Assembly (NCBI RefSeq): GCF_037940415.1
Contig: NZ_CP149798.1
Span: 2,352,501 to 2,416,500, forward strand
From: Streptomyces sp. f51
GTDB lineage: Bacteria; Actinomycetota; Actinomycetes; Streptomycetales; Streptomycetaceae
Direction of reading: 5' to 3'
DNA length: 64,000 nucleotides
Below the pieces are notes generated by a model. That model saw only the letters and a list, made by a program, of their open reading frames with translations. It searched no databases and was not told the origin of the DNA. This document shows, piece after piece, positions 16,844 to 24,954 of the stretch; the stretch's first letter is position 1, and the number at the start of each line of letters is the position of its first letter. Made by a program: the position numbers and the translations under genes.

Positions 16844-17995
16844 CTACGGGTTCAGCAGGACGAGGTCGTCGCGGTGCACGACCTCGCGCTCGTACGCGGG
16901 GCCCAGCTCGCGCGCCAGTTCCCGGGTGGAACGTCCGATCAGCTGGGGGATCTCCTTGGCGTCGAAGTTCACCAGCCCCCGGGCGACGGCCCGGCCGGCG
17001 CCGTCGCGCAGTTCGACCGGGTCTCCCGCGGTGAAGTCGCCCTCGACGGCCGCGATGCCCGCGGGCAGCAGCGACGTGCGCCGCTCGACGACCGCGCGCA
17101 CGGCGCCGTCGTCCAGGGTGAGCGCGCCCTGCGGGGTGGAGGCGTGCTGGAGCCACAGCAGGCGGTCGGCCGACCTCTTGCCGGTGGCGTGGAAGAAGGT
17201 GCCGGTGTCCCGGCCTGCGAAGGCGTCGGCGGCGTGGACCGCGCTGGTCAGCACCACCGGGATGCCGGCCGCGGCGGCGATCCTGGCCGCCTCGACCTTG
17301 GTGACCATGCCGCCGGTGCCGACGCCCGCCTTGCCTGCGCTGCCGATCTCGATGCCGGCGAGGTCGGCGGGCTCGCGCACCTGGGCGATCCGTGAGGTGC
17401 CGGGCCTGCTCGGGTCGCCGTCGTAGACCCCGTCCACGTCCGAGAGCAGGATCAGGAGGTCGGCGCGTACGAGATGGGCGACGAGGGCGGCGAGACGGTC
17501 GTTGTCGCCGAAGCGGATCTCGTCCGTGGCCACCGTGTCGTTCTCGTTGACGACCGGCAGGGCACCCATCGCGAGGAGCTTGTCCAGGGTGCGCGAGGCG
17601 TTGCGGTGGTGGGCGCGCCTGCTGGTGTCGTCGGAGGTGAGGAGCACCTGTCCGACGCGGATGCCGTAGCGGGCGAACGAGGCGGTGTAGCGGGCCATCA
17701 GGAGGCCCTGGCCGACGCTCGCGGCCGCCTGCTGGCGGGCGAGGTCCTTGGGGCGGCGGCGCAGTCCGAGCGGCGCGAGGCCGGCGGCGATGGCCCCGGA
17801 GGAGACGAGGACGATCTCCTTCTCGCCTCCGTCACGGGCCTTGGCGAGGACGTCGACGAGGGCGTCGACCCGGTCCGCGTCGAGGCCGCCCGAGGCGGTG
17901 GTGAGCGACGAGGAACCCACCTTGACGATGATCCTGTGGGCCCGCGCCACGGCGTCCCTGTCGGCGTGCGTCTCGCCCTGCCTTGCCGCTGCCAC
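16844..17995 (-). CDS. proB: Glutamate 5-kinase with C-terminal PUA domain
   Basis: Phosphorylates glutamate at the start of proline synthesis, normally feedback-inhibited by proline. The amino-acid kinase domain opens with IIVKVGSSSLT and includes VLVSSGAIAAGL-type and NENDTVATDEIRFGDND segments. A PUA domain follows from about residue 285 (GEFTAGDPVELRDGAG region). GTG at 17995 gives 383 residues, the usual length; the longer TTG frame to 18040 adds a non-conserved stretch. It is divergent from the broken pyruvyltransferase gene. Confidence 0.95.
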   Translation of the reverse strand: MAAARQGETHADRDAVARAHRIIVKVGSSSLTTASGGLDADRVDALVDVLAKARDGGEKEIVLVSSGAIAAGLAPLGLRRRPKDLARQQAAASVGQGLLMARYTASFARYGIRVGQVLLTSDDTSRRAHHRNASRTLDKLLAMGALPVVNENDTVATDEIRFGDNDRLAALVAHLVRADLLILLSDVDGVYDGDPSRPGTSRIAQVREPADLAGIEIGSAGKAGVGTGGMVTKVEAARIAAAAGIPVVLTSAVHAADAFAGRDTGTFFHATGKRSADRLLWLQHASTPQGALTLDDGAVRAVVERRTSLLPAGIAAVEGDFTAGDPVELRDGAGRAVARGLVNFDAKEIPQLIGRSTRELARELGPAYEREVVHRDDLVLLNP

Positions 17996-18193
17996 CTGCG
18001 GTGTGTCCCCTCGCGTCGGTCCGGGTGCCCCGTCCAGCAATCTACGCGAAGGGCGGGTCCCCCGGCCCGCCGGTCCAGCAGGCGGACGGCGCCGCGTAGT
18101 TGCGTGATCACAAGTTGCTTACGCGAAAAAAGTTGTACGGGTTCCTCATGGGAATTAAAGGCATCGCAAAGTCAAGTTGAATGTCGTCTCACC

Positions 18194-18199
18194 TACCGT
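18194..18199 (+). promoter_or_regulatory. -10-like TACCGT before the pyruvyltransferase pseudogene
   Basis: TACCGT ends 7 nt before GTG 18207 and no ribosome-binding site is present, so a leaderless start is likely. The 18100-18190 region is AT-rich compared with its surroundings. Confidence 0.4.
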
Positions 18200-18206
18200 T
18201 CCCCCC

Positions 18207-19459
18207 GTGAAGCGCATATTGCTGAGATCGGGCAAGAGCCCCTACGACGTCGTCCCCGTGGAACAGGCCCTCCACCAGGACGTCTTCGCCACCAACGCGG
18301 GCAACCTCATCTTCAGCGACGCCGCGCACAAGATCCTCGAGACCCCGCGCACCGAGGTCGTGTCCAACGGCATCCGCACCGACGTGGCCGCCGCGGGCCG
18401 TATCAACGAGGAGTTCGACGCGTTCGTCGTGCCACTGGCCAACGCGTTCCGGCCCTCCTTCGAACCGCAGCTGCGCCGACTGACGCGGCTCATCGGCAAG
18501 TTGAGGATCCCGGTGATCGTCCCGGGCATCGGCGCGCAGACCGGGCTGAGCTACAACCCGGCGCGGCTGAAGCCGATCGAGCCGGCCGTGCGGGAAAGCG
18601 CGCCGACTCGCTCGGACCGGGGTCCCGGATCGCGGTGAACGGTTCGCACAGCGCGATGCGGTCGCAGGGCCTGGACCCGGTCGTCCGCAACGCCCACGCG
18701 CGCTATCCGCATCTGCGTTTCATCGGCCAGAACCTCAGCGACGCCCGGCAGTTGCACTGGCGCGACCTGTCGGACCCGAACGGCGCCGTGACCGAGATGC
18801 CCACGCATCCGGACCACCCGATGTTCCGCGAGGACAAGGTCCGGGTGTACATCGATCCGGTCACCTGGATCGACGATCTGCGCGACTTCGACTTCTCGTT
18901 CGGCTCCCGCATCCACGGGAACATCGCCGCGCTGCTCGCCGGCACGCCCGCGACGGTGCTGTGCGGCGACTCCCGCACGCTGGAGCTGTGCCGCTACTTC
19001 GGCATCCCGCACCGGCCGATCACCAGGCTGCCTGCGGACCTCGATCCGGCCGAGCTGTACGAGGAGGCCGACTTCGGCGTGCTGACCCGCGGGCACCGGG
19101 AGCGCTTCGAGCGTTTCACGGGGTTCCTGACCCGCAACGGCCTGGAGAACACGTTCACGCACGGCGACGGGGGCGCCGCCCACGAGGAGCGCCTGCGTTC
19201 CCTGGCCTTCCCGCCCGGGGTCCGGCCCTGGAACGACGCCGACATCGCCTCGCTCACCACGCGTTTCGGCTTCCTCCAGAGCCGGATCACCGAACTGTCC
19301 ACGGAGAACGTCCGGTTGAAGCGGGAACTGACCCGCAAGCCCAAGACGGTGAAGCTCACCCCGGGACCGGCCGGAACGCCCGGGCGCTCGGTCTACAGAC
19401 TGGCGCGCCGCGCGGTGGGCCGGCCCCTGCGCAGGGCGTTGCAGTCGGGCCGCCCGTAG
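18207..19459 (+). pseudogene. Polysaccharide pyruvyltransferase family gene broken by internal deletion and frameshift
   Basis: The N-terminal part (KRILLRSGKSPYDVVPVEQA to LSYNPARLKPIEPAVR) reads in one frame up to about 18590 and then hits TGA at 18636. The C-terminal part (KRADSLGPGSRIAVNG to the stop at 19457) continues in another frame and carries the family hallmark FSFGSRIHGNIAALLAGTP. Joined directly, the protein lacks the central segment of roughly 50 residues expected between these parts, so an out-of-frame deletion near 18591 is the simplest explanation. The C-terminus adds a coiled-coil-like stretch (LQSRITELSTENVRLKREL). Intact homologues modify wall sugars with pyruvate or related groups. 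Sequencing error cannot explain the missing segment. Confidence 0.85.
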
Positions 19460-19470
19460 GGCGGCGGAGG

Positions 19471-19507
19471 CCTCCCGGCGCCGGTCCGCGTGACGGACGC
19501 CGGGAGG
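19471..19507. terminator. Terminator between convergent pseudogene and glycosyltransferase
   Basis: Perfect arms CCTCCCGGCG/CGCCGGGAGG with an inner GTCCG/CGGAC pairing; placed to serve both strands. Confidence 0.7.
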
Positions 19508-19525
19508 AGCCGACGAGGGGCCCTG

Positions 19526-20707
19526 TCAGCGCCGGGGGCCGAGCACCCGTCGCGCCAGCCTGCGCAGCCGCTGGAACGGCTTGGGCCGGGCCTTGAAGCC
19601 CTCGATGGTGACCGTCTCACGGGTCGTCGGGACGTAGTAGCTGTCCGGGACGCCCGCGCCCTGGTCGCGGAAGTGCGGGTAGGCGAGGAAGACCTTGCGG
19701 CCGCGCGACTCCAGCACTATCCCCGGCGCCTTCTTCGACTTGACGAACTCCACCACGTCCAGGAGGAGATCGCCCCGGCCGCGGGCCACCAGATGCAGCC
19801 GCAGCCGCTCGTGGACCTTGAGCCGGCGGGCGACGCCTTCGTTCCAGTAGGCGTCCATCAGCGGCTTGGCCAGTTCGAGCTTGTGGGCGCGCACCTTCTC
19901 GCTCTGCTTGAGCAGCCCGGGCCCGAACTGCGGGAGCAGGGTGATCAGGAACGGCCTGACCATGAGAGCGTCGCGGCGCGGCCCGGCGGGCACGTACTCG
20001 GCGATGAGATTCATCAGCGCGCGGGCCGAGTCGAAGCGCAGGGTGTAACCGCCGCTCTTGGTCACGTGCTTGCCGTCGTCGCGGCCGACCAGGTGGTAGC
20101 AGTCGTAGTCGGCGACCACGGAGACGCCGTCGGCGCGGAGGTAGGCCTCCATCGTGAACAGCGCGTCCTCGCCGGTCTTCAGGGACTCGTCGAAGACCAT
20201 CCCGTGCCGGGTGAGCAGGTCGCGGCGGAACAGCTTCTGCGCGCTCAGCGTGAACTTGATGTTCGAGGAGAAGACGTCGGTACGGGGCTGGGTCTTGCCC
20301 CACATCGTCTTCGGAGCCGTCCTGTTGACCCCGACGACCTTGCCGAGCACGACGTCCGTGCCCTGCGCGTCGGCCATGGCGACCATGCGCTCCAAGGCCT
20401 CGGGGCCGAAGTAGTCGTCGGCGTCCAGGAAGAAGACGTAGCGCCCCCGCGCCTTCGCGAGACCGACGTTGCGCGGGCCGCTGGGGCCGCCCGAGTTCGC
20501 CTGCCGGACCACCGTCACGGACAGGGCCGCGCGCTCGGCGAACTGCTCCAGATACTCCCCCGTGCCATCCGTCGACCCGTCGTCGACCGCGATGACTTCG
20601 ATACGTTCCGCCCCGATCGTCTGGTCCTCCACGGATTCCAGACATTTGACCAGGTACGGCATTGCTTCGTACGCCCCGATGACGATGCTCACATCAGGTT
20701 GCGTCAC
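19526..20707 (-). CDS. Family 2 glycosyltransferase (wall glycopolymer cluster)
   Basis: A 393-residue cytoplasmic GT-A enzyme. The N-terminal domain shows VSIVIGAYEAMPYLVKCLES, AVDDGSTDGTGEYL and FLDADDYF (the DxD-type metal site near residue 90), and GEDALFTMEAYLRA as the catalytic ED-type motif near 180. The C-terminal 170 residues are basic and may bind polymer or membrane. GTG at 20707 follows GAGGGGGAAAC. It probably adds sugars to the polyol-phosphate chain made by the neighbouring genes; donor and acceptor are unknown. Confidence 0.9.
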   Translation of the reverse strand: MTQPDVSIVIGAYEAMPYLVKCLESVEDQTIGAERIEVIAVDDGSTDGTGEYLEQFAERAALSVTVVRQANSGGPSGPRNVGLAKARGRYVFFLDADDYFGPEALERMVAMADAQGTDVVLGKVVGVNRTAPKTMWGKTQPRTDVFSSNIKFTLSAQKLFRRDLLTRHGMVFDESLKTGEDALFTMEAYLRADGVSVVADYDCYHLVGRDDGKHVTKSGGYTLRFDSARALMNLIAEYVPAGPRRDALMVRPFLITLLPQFGPGLLKQSEKVRAHKLELAKPLMDAYWNEGVARRLKVHERLRLHLVARGRGDLLLDVVEFVKSKKAPGIVLESRGRKVFLAYPHFRDQGAGVPDSYYVPTTRETVTIEGFKARPKPFQRLRRLARRVLGPRR

Positions 20708-20903
20708 GTTTCCCCCTCGTTCGGGAAGTGTCACAAGAACATTTCCCCCTTATCACCTCAATCGCTATCTAGAAGACGACTGGAAGTACGGGCCGGTTGC
20801 CCGGAACGACTCATTTCGTGACTCAGGTCACAGGAAACGGTGGGGGGCTTGCCCGCCAAGGCTCGCAGAACGACGTAAGAGAAACGGCGAGGGGCGTAAG
20901 AAA

Positions 20904-20943
20904 CGGGCATGGCCCCGGGCAGAAGCGCCCGGGGCCATGCCCG
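20904..20943 (-). terminator. Terminator of the polymer phosphotransferase gene
   Basis: 17-bp perfect stem from GGGCATGGCCCCGGGC and its complement with a 6-nt loop, 20 bp beyond the stop. Confidence 0.85.
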
Positions 20944-20962
20944 TGTGTGCTCGCGGACCGGA

Positions 20963-23062
20963 TCAGCCGGTGACCGCGGCCTCGTCCGTCTCGCCGGTCA
21001 CCCGCTGGGCGGGAACCGCGCCGGCGAGGTCCACGGCCTCGGCGGACATCACGCTCTGCTGGCCGAGGTTGCGGCGCTCGGCCTCGCGCGCCAGTTCCCG
21101 TACCGCGGAGTTGAACTGGTCGATGGAGGCCGGCTCGTCGGGGCCCAGCAGATAGCGCTTGAGCTCCTGGCGGCTGGCCGCCTGCGCGTCCGCGGAGGGG
21201 TCGGCCACCGCCGCGAGCAGCTCGCCCAGCTCCGCGGACGAGTTGGACAGGATCACGGCGGCGCGCACCGCGGTGTTCTGGCGCTTGAACTCCTCGACGC
21301 CGAGCTCCGCGGAGTCGGTGACGGCGTACGGCTTGCCGCTCGCGATGAAGTCGGAGACGACGCTGGAGATGTCCGAGACCATCGCGTCGGAGACGTTGAA
21401 GCAGTCGTACAGACGCGGTTCGGCGCCGGTGATGACACGGTGCTCGGCGGTGCTGAAGGAACGCCAGTAGGTGTCGTTCCACTCGGCGCGCAGCCGGGCG
21501 ACCTCGGCGTGCCGGGACACGTCGACCATGCCGTCGCGGCTGGCCTCGGCCTCGTCACGCTTCTCGCCGCCGGTGCCGGTCAGCTCGGCGATACGGGCCT
21601 CGATACGGGCCAGCTCGGTCCTGGCCCCCGCCTGGGCGGCCGCGTCGGCGGTGAAGCGGGGGTCGCCGGCGCGCTCGGCGGCGGCCTTCTCGACCAGGGC
21701 GGTGATGCGCCGGTGGGCGGCGCCGGCCTCGGGGCTGACGGTGCCCGTGAAGGGGTGCGGCTTGTACAGGACGCGGACCGGCGGGTCGGCCGCGACCAGC
21801 TTCCTCACGATGTTCTCACCGGCGAGCACGATCGAGGTGTTGCCGGGGTTGCCGTCCCAGCCCTCCCAGGTCGGCGCGTACAGCACGGTGGGTATGCGTC
21901 CCTCGGGCACACCCTGCCAGGTCTGGATCGGGGCCAGCTGCGGACGGCCGACCTCGACGATGTCGTCGTCGCGGACGCCGACGTCGGCGATCGCGTAACG
22001 GTCGCGGCCCGCACGGCCCGCGGTCCACACCTCGTCGTACACCTTGCTGAACGGGTTGACGCTGGCGAGCTTGTCGCTGTCGCCGTGGCCGATGAAGACG
22101 TGCTGGATCGTGGGAACGCGCAGCATGTGGATGTTCTTGCCGACGTTCGCCGCGTACAGCGCGACCCGCACCGTCGAGAGGTCCATGTTCATCAGGTGCA
22201 CCCCTCCGGGCACGCAGATGACCGGCACCGTGGTGGGCGCCATGCGCTCCAGGATGGCCCGCTCGCGGAGGATGATCAGCGGCCGGGTGTCCAGCTGCTC
22301 CATCGTCTCCAGCCACATGTTGACCTGGTAGGCGGAGTCCTTGGAACCCGAGAAGTACAGGAGCGTCTCCGGGCGGTAGTCGCCCAGCCACGCGTCGACG
22401 GCCGCCAGGACCTTCTCGGGGTTCGGCGGGGTCTTCCGGCCGCGCACGAACGGCACGAGGGCCGCGACGTAGCCGAAGGCCAGCAGCAGGCTCGCGGCGA
22501 CGCCGGCGAAGCCGTAGACGCTGTCGCCGGTCGCCCCGGCGACCAGGAGGCCGACGACGGCCACGAGGTCGAGGTGGAGCATCTTCTCCGCGGACCGCGA
22601 CAGCAGCCCGCGCGGCGGCGCGTCCGGGATGCGCAAGCGCGAGCCCAGGTCCACGTTGCGGGTGGCGACGGGCATCTTGCGGCGCAGCCGTATCAGCGTG
22701 ATCAGCGCGCCGTGCGGTGCCTGGAAGCCGTAGAAGGCCAGGAAGCACGCGATGGCCGCGTAGAAGACCATGTTGTCGGACAGGTCGAGCCGCGCCAGGA
22801 GCAGGACGAGCAGCAACTGCCTGATCAGGAACCTGATGGACAGACCGGCCCGCACCTTGCTGAGGCGGTTGATCAGATAGCTGCCGCGCCGGTGCAGATA
22901 GTGGTCCGCCAGGTACGTGACGGCGGCCGCGGCCGCGAAGGCGCCGACGCTCGGCAGGAGCGCGGCGAGCATCAGGCAGGGGAAGCCCAGGATCATCAGG
23001 GCCGCCGCCGCCAGCTCGGCCGCGCTGCCCACTCGGGCAACGCGAATAGCGGTGGAAATCAC
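20963..23062 (-). CDS. CDP-glycerol/CDP-ribitol-type polymer glycerophosphotransferase with membrane region
   Basis: A 699-residue protein. The first 230 residues hold several hydrophobic segments (AAALMILGFPCLMLAALLPS, LLLVLLLARL, LVAVVGLLVAGA). The C-terminal two-thirds resembles TagB/TagF transferases: QHVFIGHGDSDKLASVNPF, then VLYAPTWEGWDG, VRVLYKPHPFTG and CFNVSDAMVSDISSVVSDF. These families transfer polyol phosphate from a CDP-activated donor to wall teichoic acid. An Ala/Glu-rich helical insertion of about 80 residues separates the last two motifs. GTG at 23062 follows GAGCAGG. It lies directly downstream of the CDP-ribitol-forming gene but behind a terminator. Confidence 0.9.
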   Translation of the reverse strand: MISTAIRVARVGSAAELAAAALMILGFPCLMLAALLPSVGAFAAAAAVTYLADHYLHRRGSYLINRLSKVRAGLSIRFLIRQLLLVLLLARLDLSDNMVFYAAIACFLAFYGFQAPHGALITLIRLRRKMPVATRNVDLGSRLRIPDAPPRGLLSRSAEKMLHLDLVAVVGLLVAGATGDSVYGFAGVAASLLLAFGYVAALVPFVRGRKTPPNPEKVLAAVDAWLGDYRPETLLYFSGSKDSAYQVNMWLETMEQLDTRPLIILRERAILERMAPTTVPVICVPGGVHLMNMDLSTVRVALYAANVGKNIHMLRVPTIQHVFIGHGDSDKLASVNPFSKVYDEVWTAGRAGRDRYAIADVGVRDDDIVEVGRPQLAPIQTWQGVPEGRIPTVLYAPTWEGWDGNPGNTSIVLAGENIVRKLVAADPPVRVLYKPHPFTGTVSPEAGAAHRRITALVEKAAAERAGDPRFTADAAAQAGARTELARIEARIAELTGTGGEKRDEAEASRDGMVDVSRHAEVARLRAEWNDTYWRSFSTAEHRVITGAEPRLYDCFNVSDAMVSDISSVVSDFIASGKPYAVTDSAELGVEEFKRQNTAVRAAVILSNSSAELGELLAAVADPSADAQAASRQELKRYLLGPDEPASIDQFNSAVRELAREAERRNLGQQSVMSAEAVDLAGAVPAQRVTGETDEAAVTG

Positions 23063-23101
23063 GGAGAAACCTGCTCTTGAGGGGTGAGTGCCGGTTTTGA
23101 T

Positions 23102-23153
23102 ACCAAAAAGCCCTTTTGGTGCCTCATAGGGAACCAAAAGCAAAAAGGGAACC
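23102..23153 (-). repeat. AT-rich repeat cluster upstream of the polymer phosphotransferase
   Basis: AGGGAACC occurs at 23128-23135 and 23146-23153 (18-bp spacing). ACCAAAA/TTTTGGT form an inverted repeat (23102-23108, 23114-23120), with a third ACCAAAA at 23133-23139. Base composition is strikingly AT-rich. It lies 40-90 bp upstream of the GTG, so it is a promoter/operator candidate. Confidence 0.55.
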
Positions 23154-23161
23154 TTACGGAC

Positions 23162-23208
23162 TCAGGCCCTTGTGAATGCGCGGAGAACGCGCGGACACAA
23201 AGGCCTGA
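23162..23208 (-). terminator. Terminator of the CDP-ribitol gene
   Basis: 13-bp arms TCAGGCCCTTGTG/CACAAAGGCCTGA with one mismatch and a GC-rich inner stem, 26 bp beyond the stop. Confidence 0.75.
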
Positions 23209-23233
23209 ATTCCGAAAGACTATTCGTTTTTGA

Positions 23234-24733
23234 TTATGCCACGCCGTCCTGGCGGTCCAGGACGCTGGCCAGAGCGGCCTCGAAGCCGGAGGCGCGGCCC
23301 GCGCCCGCCGTCGGGTCCTGCTGGCGGACGTCGATGACGTGACCGGTCAGCTCGGAGAGCAGGACGTCGAGCGAGGTGTGCGCGACGGCCTCGGAGGACA
23401 GCAGCGAGCCCGCGGGCTCCTGGCCGAACGCCTTGGTGCGCATGGGGGTCGCGGTGCGCTCGGGGTTGATGCAGTTGACGCGGATTCCGTCGCCGGCCCA
23501 CTCGTCGGACAGCGCCTGGGTCAGGTTCACCATGGCGGCCTTGGTGGAGGAGTAGAGGCTGTACTCGGCGCGGCCGCGGGTGTAGCTGCTGGAGGTGTAG
23601 AGCAGCAGCTGGCCCTTGCTCTCGGCCAGGTACTTGTAGGAGGAGCGGGCTATCTGCACCGGGGCCAGGTAGTTGACCTTCAGCGCTTCCTCGATGGTGG
23701 CGTTGTCCGTCTCGGCCAGCTTGCCGATGCGCAGCACGCCCGCGGTGTTGATGACGTAGTCGATGCGCCCGGTCTCCGCGTACGCCGTGGACAGCGCGTC
23801 GTCGACCTCCTCGGGGTTCTCGACGTGCGTGCCGGTGGTGGAGCGGCCGAGCGCGTACGTCTTCGCGCCGTAGCCCGCGGCGAGCTCGGCTATGTCCTTG
23901 CCGATGCCGTACGAGCCACCGAAGACGACGACGGTCTTGCCGGTGAGCAGCTCGCGGTAGGCGGCCTCGTCGGCCTGCGCGGGCGCGGCGGTGGAGGCGA
24001 GCTGGAAGAGCTTGTCGGCGATGAAGACGTCGACGGGCTGGGTGACCTTCATGTTGTACTCGTCGCCCGCCACGACGTGGATCGGCACGTCCGGCAGGTA
24101 CTTGAGCACGACCGAGCAGTCGTCCGTGGCCTGGAAGTTGGGGTCACCGGCCGCGACCTGGTAGGCGCGGCGGATGGTGGACAGCTTGAACGCCTGGGGC
24201 GTCTGGCCGCGGCGCAGCCGGGAGCGGTCCGGGATCTCGGTGATGAACTCGCCGTCCTCGCCGTGGGTACGGGTCACGATGATCGTGTCCGCGGACGGGA
24301 TGGCGACGTCGACGGCCTGGTAGCGCTCGAGGGCCGTGACGCAGTCGTCTATGACGCGCTCGGACAGCAGCGGGCGCACGGCGTCGTGGAACAGGACGTT
24401 GGCGTCCTCGCCCTCGGCCAGGCCCTCGCCGAGCGCGGCGATGGCGCGCTCGGTCGTCTCGTTCCGCGTCGAGCCGCCCTCGATGACGCGGGTCACCTTC
24501 GTGAAGCCCGCCTTCGCGACGATCTTCTCGACGTCCGGCACATAGCCCGGGGCCATGAGCACGATGATGTCGTCGATCGAATCGGCCTGCTCGAACGTGG
24601 TCAGCGTGTGCTCGATGACCGCCTTGCCTGCGATCTTCAGCAGCTGCTTCGGAATCGACAGACCCACGCGCTGACCGGTGCCGCCGGCCAGGATCACTGC
24701 GGTCGTACGGGGCTTGGCAATGTGCTCAGACAC
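23234..24733 (-). CDS. Cytidylyltransferase-SDR fusion, predicted CDP-ribitol synthase (Bcs1/TarIJ-like)
   Basis: A 499-residue two-domain enzyme. Residues 1-240 are an IspD/TarI-like cytidylyltransferase: TAVILAGGTGQRVGLSIPKQ, then VLFHDAVRPLLS and DRSRLRRGQTPQAFK. Residues about 255-490 are a short-chain dehydrogenase: VVVFGGSYGIGKDIAEL for NADPH, and the catalytic Tyr/Lys in YSLYSSTKAAM. The domain order matches Bcs1 of Haemophilus, which reduces ribulose-5-phosphate and activates ribitol-5-phosphate with CTP. Here it would feed CDP-ribitol to the downstream phosphotransferase. GTG at 24733 follows AAGGTAGG. Confidence 0.88.
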   Translation of the reverse strand: MSEHIAKPRTTAVILAGGTGQRVGLSIPKQLLKIAGKAVIEHTLTTFEQADSIDDIIVLMAPGYVPDVEKIVAKAGFTKVTRVIEGGSTRNETTERAIAALGEGLAEGEDANVLFHDAVRPLLSERVIDDCVTALERYQAVDVAIPSADTIIVTRTHGEDGEFITEIPDRSRLRRGQTPQAFKLSTIRRAYQVAAGDPNFQATDDCSVVLKYLPDVPIHVVAGDEYNMKVTQPVDVFIADKLFQLASTAAPAQADEAAYRELLTGKTVVVFGGSYGIGKDIAELAAGYGAKTYALGRSTTGTHVENPEEVDDALSTAYAETGRIDYVINTAGVLRIGKLAETDNATIEEALKVNYLAPVQIARSSYKYLAESKGQLLLYTSSSYTRGRAEYSLYSSTKAAMVNLTQALSDEWAGDGIRVNCINPERTATPMRTKAFGQEPAGSLLSSEAVAHTSLDVLLSELTGHVIDVRQQDPTAGAGRASGFEAALASVLDRQDGVA

Positions 24734-24792
24734 GGATGACCTACCTTGGGGCGACAGGGAACCCCGGAATGGTCCCACCTACGGTTACTACG

Positions 24793-24850
24793 GTGCAAGG
24801 TGAGCGCCTCCCGCTGCATATGTGGGCGCAACCGGGCATTCACCTTGCAC
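24793..24850 (-). repeat. 11-bp inverted repeat in the promoter region of the CDP-ribitol gene
   Basis: GTGCAAGGTGA (24793-24803) and TCACCTTGCAC (24840-24850) are perfect complements separated by 36 bp, 60-117 bp upstream of the GTG. The spacing (47 bp between starts) would suit a looped dimeric operator or an RNA stem. Confidence 0.6.
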
Positions 24851-24954
24851 ACGGGCGACTTCGAGGACCTCGGACCGAATTGTCCGGATTTGCTGTGAGT
24901 AACTCCACACGTCCCGCGCGGAGTCCTCACGATCCCCCCGGGCTCCCCGGCGCG

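Noticed and set aside
18207..18638. Separate small gene of 143 residues for the N-terminal half of the pyruvyltransferase
   Set aside because: The remainder of the family follows at once in another frame, so a broken single gene is more likely than a short functional protein.
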